Source of the DNA: Microtetraspora fusca
GTDB lineage: Bacteria > Actinomycetota > Actinomycetes > Streptosporangiales > Streptosporangiaceae
NCBI RefSeq assembly: GCF_001570365.1
Contig: NZ_BBYK01000071.1
Coordinates: forward strand, 33,140-97,139
DNA length: 64,000 nt
Reading direction: 5' to 3'
A program made the translations under genes and the position numbers. Positions 1 through 8,679 of the stretch are shown piece by piece; positions within the stretch are counted from its first letter, which is position 1; each line of letters opens with the position of its first letter. The notes beneath the pieces are model-generated. The model saw only the letters and a list, made by a program, of their open reading frames with translations. It had not been told where the DNA came from and did no database searches.

Positions 1-311
1 CCGCGCACGACGGCATGTGGATCGGGGTGGCCCGCTATCCCGCGGCCTCCCGGACGTTCCCGATCGAGATCTATCTGTCCGGGTCGTCCCGAATGCGATG
101 GGGCGCGGACCTGCACTGCGAGGGACGGCTCACCCGGCGCAAGGAGACGGGAGGCGACCTCGTCCTGCGGCTGGACCAGGTGACGGGGAAGAGCTGCTAT
201 GCCGGGACCGTCGTGTTCCGGACGAAGGACGACCGGCAGGCCACGGTCGATGTGATCAAGAGTGGGTCGGACGAGGTCGCCTACACCGGCCGCCTCGCCC
301 GCGACTCCTGA
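1..311 (+). CDS. C-terminal end of an unknown protein (5' partial)
   Basis: The reading frame is open from the first base of the window and stops at TGA 309-311, so the gene probably starts upstream; the first in-frame ATG is at 15. The visible ~100 residues are mostly beta-type, with two cysteines (in LHCEG and KSCYAG) and a pattern of short strands around GTVVFR. Such modules occur as C-terminal extracellular domains of actinomycete kinases and lipoproteins, but I do not recognise a named family. Function cannot be assigned from this fragment. Confidence 0.6.
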   Translation, partial: AHDGMWIGVARYPAASRTFPIEIYLSGSSRMRWGADLHCEGRLTRRKETGGDLVLRLDQVTGKSCYAGTVVFRTKDDRQATVDVIKSGSDEVAYTGRLARDS

Positions 312-381
312 CCATCGACGGACCATCGACGGATCGTCGACTGAGCATCGACGCCGACGAGCCGATACGGGCGTCCCGGTC

Positions 382-924
382 TCAGGATTGGTAGACCGCG
401 AGCGCGGCGCGGACGACGGCCTCCTCGACCGGCTCGGCGGGCAGTTCGGTGGTCTTGACGACGGCGGCCTGCACGCAGCCGAGCACCGCCCAGGCGCGTA
501 TGCGGTTGGTGTGGTCCGGGTCGTCCCCGGCCAGCCGCCGGTACAGCTCGTCGCGGAAGGTCCTGATCGCCTCGCCCGTGGTGCCGGGAGCGGCGTCGTC
601 GGCGCCGCCGATGTCCTCCATGAGCAGCCGGATGACGGTGCGGTGCCGTACGGCGAAGGAGACGAAGGCGCGGATGTAGGCGGCGCGGTCGTCGCCGAAG
701 TCCATGCCCAGTAGTCGCAGCACGTCCTCGGCGGCGGGCGTGATGAGCTCGGCGGCCAGGCGGTCCTTCGGATGGAAGTGGTAGGCCACGGCGGTCTTGG
801 TCAGGCCCACCGCCGCCGCGATGTCGGCCAGCGACGTGCCGGCGTACCCCCGCTCCGCGAACAGTTCGCGGGCGGCGGCCAGGATGCGGGATCGGGTGTC
901 GTTCCCGGGGTCGAATGTGGTCAT
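382..924 (-). CDS. TetR/AcrR family transcriptional regulator
   Basis: 180 residues. The N-terminal helix-turn-helix reads SLADIAAAVGLTKTAVAYHF, typical of TetR repressors, followed by an all-helical ligand domain with no family-specific signature that I recognise. An ATG at 1014 is in frame, but the start at 924 (MTTFDPGND) puts the HTH at the usual distance from the N terminus and leaves room for the divergent promoter. It is transcribed away from an MMPL exporter with a perfect 24-bp palindrome between them, so it most likely represses that exporter and itself. The inducer is unknown. Confidence 0.88.
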   Translation of the reverse strand: MTTFDPGNDTRSRILAAARELFAERGYAGTSLADIAAAVGLTKTAVAYHFHPKDRLAAELITPAAEDVLRLLGMDFGDDRAAYIRAFVSFAVRHRTVIRLLMEDIGGADDAAPGTTGEAIRTFRDELYRRLAGDDPDHTNRIRAWAVLGCVQAAVVKTTELPAEPVEEAVVRAALAVYQS

Positions 925-975
925 CGTCTCATTTCCAGTGAGCCGCGGCATTCGAGGTGATTTGCGTCTTACGCT

Positions 976-999
976 CGTCCTGTACGACCGTACAGGACG
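976..999. promoter_or_regulatory. 24-bp palindromic operator between tetR and mmpL
   Basis: Two perfect 11-bp arms (CGTCCTGTACG and its complement) are separated by AC. The site sits in the short divergent interval between the TetR start (924) and the MMPL start (1030), as expected for a TetR-family operator controlling both genes. Binding is inferred. Confidence 0.8.
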
Positions 1000-1029
1000 G
1001 CGTTTCAGGGACATGGCGGGGCGGATCCC

Positions 1030-3276
1030 ATGAGTTCGTTGCTAGGACGTCTCGGCGGCTGGTGCGCCCGGCACGGGCGGCTCGTACTCGCTCTCTGGGT
1101 GCTCGCGGCCGGCCTGCTCACCGGCCTCACCATGGTCTTCGGCAGCCCGGTCAGCAACGACGTCGCCATCCCCGGAACGGACGCGCAGCGCGCTCACGAG
1201 CTGATGCGCGAGGGGTTCGGCCCCGGCTACGACTCCGGCGGCACCGTCCAGCTCGTCCTGTACACCGAGAAGGGCACCCTCCTGTCGAAGGAGCGCGAGA
1301 AGGCGGTCGGCGACGCCCTCGCCCGGATACGGCAGGTCCCCCACGTCGTCGAGGCGCAGACGCCGTACCGCATGGGCGGCATGGCGTCCAACCAGCGCAT
1401 CGGCATGATCTCGGTGAAGCTGGCGGGCCAGAACAGCGCCAAGCAGGGCGAGACCGCGAGCGAGCTCGTCGCGGCGGCGGCGCCCGCGGTGGAGGCGGGC
1501 ATCGAGGTGGTGCCCGCGACCTCCGGCTCGCCGGCCGACAAGGAGATCAAGACCGGCGCCAGCGAGATCATCGGTGTGTCTGTGGCGCTGCTGGTCCTGT
1601 TGTTCGCCTTCGGCACGCTGGTCGCCGCGCTGATCCCGATCTTCACCGCGTTGATCAGCATCGGCGTCGGGCTCGGCGTGATCGGCCTCCTGGGGCACGT
1701 GGTCGACGTCCCCAAGTCCGCCTCGATCATGGCCACGATGATCGGGCTCGGCGTCGGCATCGACTACGCGCTGTTCCTGCTGTCGCGGCACCGCCGGCTG
1801 CTCGCCGACGGCGTGCCGGTACGGGAGTCGGTCCGGCGTACGGTGGCGAGCTCCGGCGGCGCGGTCCTCTTCGCGGGCGGCACGGTCGTCATCGCGCTGA
1901 GCGCCCTGATGCTGGCCGGGTTCCCGATGCTGCGCACGCTCGGCTGGATCACCGGCATCTCCGTCGTGTCCGCCGTGCTCACGTCGATCACCCTGGTGCC
2001 CGCGCTGCTCGGCCTGCTCGGGCACCGCGTCAACGCGCTCCGGCTGCCGCTGGTGGGGCGGGTGGCGGGCCGCCGCGGCCACGGACCCGCCACCGGCTGG
2101 GCCGCGCTCGGCGCCTGGGTCGCCAAGCGCCCGTGGCGCGTGCTCACGGCCACCGTGGTCGTGCTCGCCGCGCTGGCCGCCCCGGCGACGGCGCTGAAGC
2201 TGGGCGCGCTCGACCAGGGCTACTCGGACCAGGGCACCGCCGAGCGCCGGGCGTACGAGCTGGTGTCGGTCGGGTTCGGGCCCGGGGCGAACGGGCCGCT
2301 CATCGTCGTCGCTGAACTGGACCGCGCGATCGCCGACACCGATCCGGCCGACCCCCTCGTACGGGAGCTGACCCGGAGGCTGGGGGACACCTCCGGCGTC
2401 GCGCACGTGTCACCGCACAAGGTCAACGAGAACGGCAGGTCCGTGCTCGTCCAGGTGATCCCCGAGTACGCGCCGAGCGACCCGCGCGCCCTCGACGTCG
2501 TGTCACAGGTACGCGCGATCCGGATCCCGGGCGTACGTGTCCACGTGGGCGGCGAGGTCGCCGGGCTCGCGGACGCGGGGGACCGCATCATGGGGCGGAC
2601 CCCGCTGGTGGTCGCGGTCGTCGTGCTGCTCAGCGCGCTGCTCCTGCTGCTCGCGTTCCGCGCCCCGCTGGTGGCGATCAAGGCGGCCGTGATGAACCTG
2701 GTGTCCCTCGGCACCGCGTTCGGGGCCCTGGCCGTCGTGTTCTCGATGGGCCTGGGCAGCCGGCTCGTCGGCATGGACCCGCCCTTCTCCCCCGAGGGCA
2801 CCTTCGTGCATACGCTGTTCTTCTCGGTGCCGATCGACAACTACGTCCCGCTGATGCTGTTCGCGGTCCTCTTCGGGCTGTCGATGGACTACGAGGTGTT
2901 CCTGCTCACCGCGGTACGGCAGGCGTACACGCGGACCGGGGACAATCGGGCGGCCGTGGCCGAGGGGCTGGGGACGACCGGGCGCGTGATCACCTCGGCG
3001 GCGCTGATCATGGTGGCGGTGTTCACCGCGTTCGTCGCCTATCCCGACCCGCTGGTGAAGGTGTTCGGCGTCGGGCTGGCGGTGGCGATCGCCGTGGACG
3101 CCACGATCATCCGCGGCTTCCTGGTGCCCGCGACGATGGTCCTGCTCGGGCGGCTCAACTGGTGGATCCCGCGCTGGCTGGACCGCGTCCTGCCGAACAT
3201 CTCGATCGAGGGTCGCGAGGAGGAGCCGGCGGCCGAGGCGCCGGATCGGGACCTCACGACGGCCGGGCGTCACTGA
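1030..3276 (+). CDS. MMPL/RND family transporter
   Basis: 748 residues with the two-fold RND layout: one N-terminal membrane segment, an outside domain (about residues 40-180), a five-to-six helix bundle, then the same arrangement again. The MMPL motif GLGVGIDYALFLLSR is near residue 240, and its counterpart FGLSMDYEVFLL near 615 carries the Asp-Tyr pair linked to proton relay. Family members export lipids, siderophores or drugs using proton motive force. The neighbouring TetR gene and operator suggest substrate-induced export. No lipid or polyketide synthesis genes lie nearby, so the substrate is open; a drug or fatty-acid-like molecule is the simplest guess. Confidence 0.9.
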   Translation: MSSLLGRLGGWCARHGRLVLALWVLAAGLLTGLTMVFGSPVSNDVAIPGTDAQRAHELMREGFGPGYDSGGTVQLVLYTEKGTLLSKEREKAVGDALARIRQVPHVVEAQTPYRMGGMASNQRIGMISVKLAGQNSAKQGETASELVAAAAPAVEAGIEVVPATSGSPADKEIKTGASEIIGVSVALLVLLFAFGTLVAALIPIFTALISIGVGLGVIGLLGHVVDVPKSASIMATMIGLGVGIDYALFLLSRHRRLLADGVPVRESVRRTVASSGGAVLFAGGTVVIALSALMLAGFPMLRTLGWITGISVVSAVLTSITLVPALLGLLGHRVNALRLPLVGRVAGRRGHGPATGWAALGAWVAKRPWRVLTATVVVLAALAAPATALKLGALDQGYSDQGTAERRAYELVSVGFGPGANGPLIVVAELDRAIADTDPADPLVRELTRRLGDTSGVAHVSPHKVNENGRSVLVQVIPEYAPSDPRALDVVSQVRAIRIPGVRVHVGGEVAGLADAGDRIMGRTPLVVAVVVLLSALLLLLAFRAPLVAIKAAVMNLVSLGTAFGALAVVFSMGLGSRLVGMDPPFSPEGTFVHTLFFSVPIDNYVPLMLFAVLFGLSMDYEVFLLTAVRQAYTRTGDNRAAVAEGLGTTGRVITSAALIMVAVFTAFVAYPDPLVKVFGVGLAVAIAVDATIIRGFLVPATMVLLGRLNWWIPRWLDRVLPNISIEGREEEPAAEAPDRDLTTAGRH

Positions 3277-3328
3277 CCCCCGGCTCGCACGTCGCGCGGT
3301 ACGGCACGTCGTCACAGAGTCCGGAGAG

Positions 3329-3988
3329 TCACATCCGGGAGCGTGCCGACGGCCGCCCGCCGAGGATGCGTGCGCGGACGCGGCGGCGGGCCCGCATGAC
3401 GCCGACGGCGAGCGCGGCGACCACGACGGAGGCGACGACCGCCTGCGAGCTCACGTCGTACGGAGGGGTCGTGACGAGTTGTTGCGCGGACGCCTTGGTC
3501 GCGGAGATCGTCTGCCCCTTCTCCATCCGCTCCTTGATCTTCTCGGGGTATCCGTAGCCGACGACGGAGTTCTGGCCGCGGACCTTGATGCTCACCCGGC
3601 CGCCGTCGATGTTGCCCTCGATCGTCTGGATCTTGTCGCCCATGACCTTGGTCACGATGCCCACGTGGTCGATGCCGCTGATCGTGCCGGTGCCGTTCCA
3701 GTCGTAGAACACGAGGGCGCCGGGAGCGGGCCGGTTACCCCAGGCGCCCTGCTCCTTGAACCACTCGGCGTGGCGGACGGTCCAGGCGAACTGGCCGAAC
3801 CAGTCGCCGTAGCCGAGTTGGCGCGCGCCCCAGGACAGGAACATGTCGCACCAGGGCTGGTCGGAGTAGTCGGCGTCCTGCTCCACGTTGTTGTACCACT
3901 GGCCGAACTTGGTGTAGCCATTGCCTTGCGCGCTGTAACCGACCTGGGAGCGCAGCAGTTCCAGCAGCTTCGTCATCTCGGGGCTCAT
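3329..3988 (-). CDS. CHAP-domain peptidoglycan hydrolase with C-terminal membrane anchor
   Basis: 219 residues. The CHAP (NlpC/P60-like) fold is seen with catalytic Cys47 (QPWCDMF), His108 (GIDHVGIV) and a third polar residue around Glu124/Asn126 (IEGNI). These enzymes act as amidases or endopeptidases on peptidoglycan. There is no N-terminal signal peptide. Instead, a hydrophobic helix (about 178-198) is followed by an Arg-rich tail, so the protein looks tail-anchored or C-terminally anchored. With the basic tail inside, the enzyme domain would face out, but the export route is unclear. It is single and convergent with the MMPL gene. Confidence 0.85.
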   Translation of the reverse strand: MSPEMTKLLELLRSQVGYSAQGNGYTKFGQWYNNVEQDADYSDQPWCDMFLSWGARQLGYGDWFGQFAWTVRHAEWFKEQGAWGNRPAPGALVFYDWNGTGTISGIDHVGIVTKVMGDKIQTIEGNIDGGRVSIKVRGQNSVVGYGYPEKIKERMEKGQTISATKASAQQLVTTPPYDVSSQAVVASVVVAALAVGVMRARRRVRARILGGRPSARSRM

Positions 3989-4035
3989 GGGGATGGGGCC
4001 TCTGTTCGGTCGTTTGGGCTCGTACGTGACGAGGG

Positions 4036-4064
4036 AGGCTAGCCATCCAAAAAGGGATGTTCAA
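4036..4064 (-). promoter_or_regulatory. Sigma-70-type promoter for the CHAP gene
   Basis: On the minus strand TTGAAC (4064-4059), a 17-bp spacer and TAGCCT (4041-4036) form a good housekeeping promoter, with about 40-50 nt of leader before the ATG at 3988. The spacer contains CATCC-AAAAAG-GGATG, a small inverted repeat that could be an operator. The surrounding 100 bp are unusually AT-rich for this chromosome. Confidence 0.6.
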
Positions 4065-4145
4065 TGCAAAATATGCACAAACCAAAGCTTCTTTACCCAA
4101 ACATGGTGAAATCACCCCAAATGCTGAGATGGATGGAACACGTTC

Positions 4146-4151
4146 TACAAT
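4146..4151 (+). promoter_or_regulatory. -10 element for a leaderless thioesterase transcript
   Basis: TACAAT lies 7 nt before the ATG at 4159, so transcription would begin at or next to the start codon. No Shine-Dalgarno sequence precedes this ATG. Leaderless mRNAs are common in actinomycetes. No clear -35 was seen. Confidence 0.45.
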
Positions 4152-4158
4152 CACGGGC

Positions 4159-4785
4159 ATGACGATGGATCTCGCCCCCGAGTACGACGAGGAGGCGCGG
4201 CTCTCGGCTCAGGCCGTGCTCGCCCAGCAGGTCAGAGAGCTGATGGACGCGGTGGTGCTCACCGACGTGTCCGAGGATGAGATGACCGCCGTCACCGCCG
4301 AACTCGTGGCGCTCACCGAGCGGCTCAAGGCGGCCCGCCGCGACCGTCCGCCGGTCCCGGAGCTCACGCGGAACGGCTTCCGCCACCTCGGCAACGCCGT
4401 CACCGGCGCGTGCAACCCGCATGCCCTGCCGCTCGTGATCGAGCGCGACGCCGACGGCTCCCGCGCCGATCTGGAGTTCCGGCCCACGCACGAGGGGCCG
4501 CCCGACAGCGTGCACGGCGGCGTCAGCGCCATGATCCTCGATCACCTGCTCGGCGACGCCGTCGCGGCGGCGGGCCGGGCGGGCATGACCGGCACGCTGA
4601 CGATCCGCTATCGCCGGCGCGTGCCGTACGGGGAGCCGGTCGTCGGCCGGGCCACCGCGACTCGCGCGGAGGGGCGCAAGACCTGGGTGGACGGCACGAT
4701 CAGCCTGCCCGACGGCACCGTGTTGGTGGAGGCGACCGGCCTGTTCATCACGCCGACTCCCTGGGTGAACGCGATCCCCGAGTGA
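4159..4785 (+). CDS. PaaI-type hotdog-fold thioesterase
   Basis: 208 residues. After a helical N-terminal region of ~70 residues comes a single hotdog domain with PPDSVHGGVSAMILDHLLG near residue 115, the HGG-type signature of PaaI/YbgC-related acyl-CoA thioesterases. The enzyme probably releases CoA from small or aromatic acyl-CoA esters in the cytoplasm. The frame is open from 4057, but the start at 4159 fits the TACAAT box immediately upstream. It faces an SDR gene convergently and has no operon partner, so the substrate is unknown. Confidence 0.8.
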   Translation: MTMDLAPEYDEEARLSAQAVLAQQVRELMDAVVLTDVSEDEMTAVTAELVALTERLKAARRDRPPVPELTRNGFRHLGNAVTGACNPHALPLVIERDADGSRADLEFRPTHEGPPDSVHGGVSAMILDHLLGDAVAAAGRAGMTGTLTIRYRRRVPYGEPVVGRATATRAEGRKTWVDGTISLPDGTVLVEATGLFITPTPWVNAIPE

Positions 4786-4798
4786 GCCGGCGGGGGCG

Positions 4799-5548
4799 TC
4801 AGTAGCCGGCGCCGGTCAGGAGGCCGCCGTCGATCGTGAACTCGCTGCCGGTGCAGTAGCCGGCCCGGTCGGAGGCGAGGAACGCCACGACGTGCGAGAC
4901 CTCCACCGGCTCGGCGAAGCGCTTGATCACCATCGACTTGACGAACTGCTCGCCGTCCACCTCGGCCATGAGCTCGGGGTTGCTCGTCATGGACGTGTTG
5001 ATCGCACCGGGGTGCACCGAGTTGACCCGGATCTTGAAGGGGGCCAGCTCGCGCGCCGCCGCCTTGGTGAGGCCGCGTACCCCGAACTTCGACGCGGAGT
5101 AGGCCGACAGCCCGGCGGCCCCGATGAAGCCCTCGATCGAGGAGATGTTCACGATCGATCCGGCCCCGGCCGCCTTCATCGGCTCGATCACCGACTTGAT
5201 GCCCAGGAACGTGCCCTTGAGGTTCACGTCGAGGACCCGCTGGTACTCCTCGACCGCCATGTCGGCGATCCGGCGGAACATCAGGATGCCGGCGTTGTTG
5301 ACCAGCACGTCGAGCCGGCCGTACGCCTCGACCGCCGTGCCCACCGCGCGCTCCCAGTCGGCGGGCTGGGTGACGTCGTGGTGGAGGTAGAGCGCGCCGG
5401 TCTCGTCGGCCAGCGCCTTGCCCTCCTCGTCGATCACATCGCCGAAGACCACCCGGGCGCCCTCCTGGAGGAAGAGCCGGACGTGTGACGCGCCCATCCC
5501 GCGCGCCCCACCGGTGATCAGCGCGACCTTGCCGTCGAGCATGCCCAT
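4799..5548 (-). CDS. Short-chain dehydrogenase/reductase (hydroxysteroid-dehydrogenase-like)
   Basis: 249 residues, classical SDR length. It has the NAD(P)-binding motif TGGARGMG (12-19), NNAG (84-87), Ser137 and the catalytic Tyr150-x3-Lys154 (YSASK), and ends in the usual SDR tail FTIDGGLLTGAGY. Asp at the end of strand 2 (FGDVID) suggests NAD(H). The closest style I recognise is 3-alpha/20-beta-hydroxysteroid dehydrogenase. The start at 5548 is chosen for the strong GGAGGA just upstream. A CAAGC-N4-GCT palindrome at 5584-5603, also found before acyl-CoA dehydrogenase genes, supports a role in steroid or acyl-CoA catabolism. Confidence 0.85.
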   Translation of the reverse strand: MGMLDGKVALITGGARGMGASHVRLFLQEGARVVFGDVIDEEGKALADETGALYLHHDVTQPADWERAVGTAVEAYGRLDVLVNNAGILMFRRIADMAVEEYQRVLDVNLKGTFLGIKSVIEPMKAAGAGSIVNISSIEGFIGAAGLSAYSASKFGVRGLTKAAARELAPFKIRVNSVHPGAINTSMTSNPELMAEVDGEQFVKSMVIKRFAEPVEVSHVVAFLASDRAGYCTGSEFTIDGGLLTGAGY

Positions 5549-5583
5549 GGCTTCCTCCCGCCTAGCGCCCAACCTGTGATCTC

Positions 5584-5603
5584 AACCTAGCGAACGCTTG
5601 GTT
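5584..5603. promoter_or_regulatory. KstR2-like operator candidate 1
   Basis: AACCTAGCGAACGCTTGGTT is an inverted repeat with 8 of 9 arm positions paired. It lies about 35 bp upstream of the SDR start and overlaps the stop codon of the kinase gene. The same core recurs at 50154, 57727 and 44183. Confidence 0.6.
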
Positions 5604-7827
5604 GACGGACAAGATCCGCGTCCTCGCCGTCCTTCGGCGTGTCGGCGCTCGGCGTCTCCTCGGGATCCGGGCACGGCGGCCCGTGCAGCGTGACCGACCT
5701 CGTCGCGCCGCTCCCGCCGGGCGACAGGGTGACGCTCACGCTCCTGACATCCTCGACGCCGCACCCCGCCTGCTTGAACGACACCGAGAACGACGGCGTG
5801 TAGACCTTGTCCCCCTCCAGGATCTCTCGCCGGGTCTGCTCGGAGGTCGTCGTCCCCTCCGCGCCGCGCAGCCGCTGGGTGAAGGTCGCGACGACGGTCA
5901 CCGGCCCGGTGGAGCCGGAGGTGACCCGCAGGCCCAGCGCGGTGCCGTCCCAGGAGGCGATCGAGACGGACGGCGGGGCGCAGGCGGGGCCGGTGACGCG
6001 GGTCTCCTTCGCCTGCGCGCCGTTGGCCGCGGCGGGTTCGGTCCGGATCCGCACCCCCAGCACGGCGGTCGTTCCGCACTCCACCTTGATCGGGTCGGGC
6101 GTCAGCTCGACGGCGTACGACGTGCGTCCCGACAGGGTGCGCGTCTCGCGTGCCACGGTCGCGCCGTCCCGGGTGAACTCGGCGACCACCTTGACCGGTC
6201 CGGTTCCTCCGGCTCCCTCGGTACCGACCTCGACGGCCGCCGCGACGCCGTCCCAGCGGGTGATCGCCACGCTCCGCACGGCGGGCGCCGGGCACGGCGG
6301 CCCCTTCACCTGGACGGTCGCGGCGGCGGCGCCCCCGTGCGCTCCGGGAACGGTCGCCGCCTCGACGCGACGGTAGACGGACGTGCCGCAGGCGGGGTCG
6401 GCGAAGGCGTGCTGGACGGCGGGGGAGTAGAAGGTCGCGCCCTGCAGCGGCACGGTCTGCGCCGTCACCGGGCGCAGGTCGTCGGGCGACGGCCCCTCGG
6501 AGAACCTGACGCTCAGCGTCACCGCCCCGCCGGTGGTCGTACGCACCCGGACGACGGCCGACCGTCCGTCCCACTCGGTGACGCCGAGATCGGTGACCGA
6601 GAGCGGTGCGGGGCGCGGCGTCGGACCCGTGTCCGGCGTGGTCGGCCTGCCGTTCGCGCCGCCCGTCGTGCTGCCGGGCGGCGTGTCCGGCGGCTCTCGC
6701 GACGGCTCCTCCGCCGGCCGCTGAGATGCCTTCGGCGTGTGCGGCACGGCCGGAGCGGACGCGGCGGGCGTCGTCGCGGCGGGCGGCAGCCGGCTGTCGT
6801 CCGCCACCGTCGCCTGCCGGTTCGCCGCCACCACCACGGCCACCATGACGGCGGACAACGCCGTCGCGCCGATCGCGAACCTGGGGGCGAAGTGGGCGAA
6901 CCGGTCCGACAGCACGGTACGCGCCAGCGAGGTGCCCGCCTCGGACGGCCGGGCCGGCTGCGCCAGCGGGAACAGCAGGGCGAGCAGGGTCGCCAGCTCC
7001 GCGAGGTGCCGCCGTCCGCGCTGCTCCCACTCGGGCCCGTACGCGGCCGCGGCGGCGGCCTCCAGGTCGGCGATGAACGCACGGGCGGTGGGCGGGCGGT
7101 CCGCCGGATTCTTGGCCAGGCCCCGTCCGACCAGCCCGCGCACCGAGGCGGGCACCTCCGCGACGGGCAGGGGTGCGCTCTGGTGCAGGCGCCGTAGCCC
7201 CGCCGCGTGCTCCGCGCGGTACGGCCTGTGCCCGGTCAGGCATTCGAAGAACACGCAGGTCGCGGCGTACACGTCGGCCGCCGGACCGGCCGGGGCGCCC
7301 TCCCACTGCTCCGGCGCCATGTACGGGGGCGTCCCGGCGGGCAGGCCGGGGACGCCGCTCGGGGCCGCGATGCCGAAGTCGGACAGCTTGCTCGTGCCGT
7401 CCGCCTGGACCAGCACGTTCTCCGGCTTGTAGTCCCGGTGGACCACCCCGGACGAATGCGCGGCCGACAGGCCGGCCAGCGATCCCTTCAGTACGACGAG
7501 CGCCGCCTCGGGGCTGGTCGTGCCGTGCTCGGCGAGGATCCGGCGCAGCGAGACGCCGTCGACCAGCTCCATGACGATCGCCGCCCCGGCCGCCGTCTCG
7601 ACGTACTCGTAGAGCCGGACGATGTTGGGGTCGTTGATCTCGACCATGACGCGGGCCTCGTCCCGGAACCCGACGAGGAAGCGCGGGTCCTCCCGGAGCT
7701 CGGAACGGAGGTATTTGACCGCGACCAGGGCGCCGGTCGCCTCGTAGGTCGCCAGCACCACCCGCCCGGCGCCGCCGGCGCCGAGCTCGCGCACCTCCCG
7801 GTATCCCGGAACCGTCCAGGCATTCAT
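5587..7827 (-). CDS. Membrane Ser/Thr protein kinase with three extracellular WDG repeats
   Basis: 746 residues from the ATG at 7827. The kinase domain (1-265) has the glycine loop GAGGAG (16-21), Lys38, HRD at 130-132, DFG at 150-152 and APE at 171-173, so it should be active. A membrane helix follows at about 317-335, then a Pro/Thr-rich linker and three tandem ~105-residue modules whose WDG motifs are at 419, 525 and 626. Each module has a paired Cys near its end (480/512, 584/616, 689/719). An alternative GTG start at 7863 overlaps the upstream stop as GTGA, implying coupling to the pxp operon. The outside modules probably sense a ligand; I do not recognise their family. Confidence 0.88.
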   Translation of the reverse strand: MNAWTVPGYREVRELGAGGAGRVVLATYEATGALVAVKYLRSELREDPRFLVGFRDEARVMVEINDPNIVRLYEYVETAAGAAIVMELVDGVSLRRILAEHGTTSPEAALVVLKGSLAGLSAAHSSGVVHRDYKPENVLVQADGTSKLSDFGIAAPSGVPGLPAGTPPYMAPEQWEGAPAGPAADVYAATCVFFECLTGHRPYRAEHAAGLRRLHQSAPLPVAEVPASVRGLVGRGLAKNPADRPPTARAFIADLEAAAAAAYGPEWEQRGRRHLAELATLLALLFPLAQPARPSEAGTSLARTVLSDRFAHFAPRFAIGATALSAVMVAVVVAANRQATVADDSRLPPAATTPAASAPAVPHTPKASQRPAEEPSREPPDTPPGSTTGGANGRPTTPDTGPTPRPAPLSVTDLGVTEWDGRSAVVRVRTTTGGAVTLSVRFSEGPSPDDLRPVTAQTVPLQGATFYSPAVQHAFADPACGTSVYRRVEAATVPGAHGGAAAATVQVKGPPCPAPAVRSVAITRWDGVAAAVEVGTEGAGGTGPVKVVAEFTRDGATVARETRTLSGRTSYAVELTPDPIKVECGTTAVLGVRIRTEPAAANGAQAKETRVTGPACAPPSVSIASWDGTALGLRVTSGSTGPVTVVATFTQRLRGAEGTTTSEQTRREILEGDKVYTPSFSVSFKQAGCGVEDVRSVSVTLSPGGSGATRSVTLHGPPCPDPEETPSADTPKDGEDADLVRQPSVR

Positions 7828-7859
7828 CCTTCCGAACTTCTCACCGGAAGGGGGTTTTG

Positions 7860-8666
7860 TCACCGATTGAGTAATGTCACCTCGGGGTTGTAGTGGTAGA
7901 CGCCGTCCCGGACGTCGGTGATCGCCATGTGGCCGGGGGCGTGCCCGATGGCGAACGGCGGACGCGACCGCATCACCGCCGCCTGCGGCGTCACCCCGCA
8001 GGCCCAGAAGACCGGTACCTCGCCGGGACGCACCTCCACCGGGTCGCCGAAGTCGGGCCGGTCGAGGTCGGCGATGCCGAGCGCGCCGGGGTCACCGACG
8101 TGCACCGGAGCCCCGTGTACGGCCGGGTAGCGCCCGGTGATCCGCACCGCGGTGTCGACCAGGTCGGCGGGGACCGGCCGCATCGACACCACGAGCGGCC
8201 CGGACAGCTCGCCCGCCGGGCGGCAGTCGCGGGCGGTGCGGTACATCGGCACGTTGGTCCCGGCCTCGATGTGGCGCACGGGCACGCCCGCCTCCAGCAG
8301 CGCCGCCTCGAACGTGAAGCTGCAGCCGATGAGGAAGCAGACAAGGTCGTCACGCCAGTGCTCCACGACGTCGGTCACCTCGGAGACCGGCTCGCCGTTC
8401 TCGTACACGCGGTAGGCGGGCAGGTCGGTGCGCAGGTCGCCGGCGAAGATCGACGCGCCGGTCTCCCCGGGTTCCGTCACGTCCAGCACCGGGCACGCCT
8501 GCGGGTTGCGCTGCGCGAACAGCAGGAAGTCGTACGCGCTGTCTCTGGGCAGGGCGATCAGGTTCGCCTGGGTCCAGCCGCGGCACCAGCCGGAGGTGGG
8601 CGTGACGAGCCCCTGGCGGAAGAGCTCACGCGCCTCGGAGGGGGTCAGCAGGGCCGGATCGCGCAT
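7860..8666 (-). CDS. DUF1445 putative hydro-lyase (YcsI family)
   Basis: 268 residues, the usual length for the YcsI/DUF1445 family. Recognisable family stretches include [14 protein letters not shown] near the N terminus, [13 protein letters not shown] in the middle and [14 protein letters not shown] near the end. Family members are called putative hydro-lyases, and some are linked to D-glutamate/5-oxoproline metabolism. In Bacillus the homologue sits in the ycsF-ycsG-ycsI-kip operon, and here it likewise follows pxpA, pxpB and pxpC. GGAG lies upstream of the ATG. Its TGA overlaps a GTG of the kinase gene. Confidence 0.85.
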   Translation of the reverse strand: MRDPALLTPSEARELFRQGLVTPTSGWCRGWTQANLIALPRDSAYDFLLFAQRNPQACPVLDVTEPGETGASIFAGDLRTDLPAYRVYENGEPVSEVTDVVEHWRDDLVCFLIGCSFTFEAALLEAGVPVRHIEAGTNVPMYRTARDCRPAGELSGPLVVSMRPVPADLVDTAVRITGRYPAVHGAPVHVGDPGALGIADLDRPDFGDPVEVRPGEVPVFWACGVTPQAAVMRSRPPFAIGHAPGHMAITDVRDGVYHYNPEVTLLNR

Positions 8667-8679
8667 GGTGGTCTCCGTT

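Noticed and set aside
312..350. CATCGACGG repeats after the first gene
   Set aside because: Short imperfect repeats without pairing or gene context.
957..2315. 452-residue frame inside mmpL
   Set aside because: Arg/His-rich shifted frame of the MMPL gene.
3989..4158. Possible c-di-AMP (ydaO) riboswitch before the CHAP gene
   Set aside because: Such riboswitches often precede cell-wall hydrolases, but the conserved GCCGAGUCC-type core is absent and a normal short-leader promoter explains the gap.
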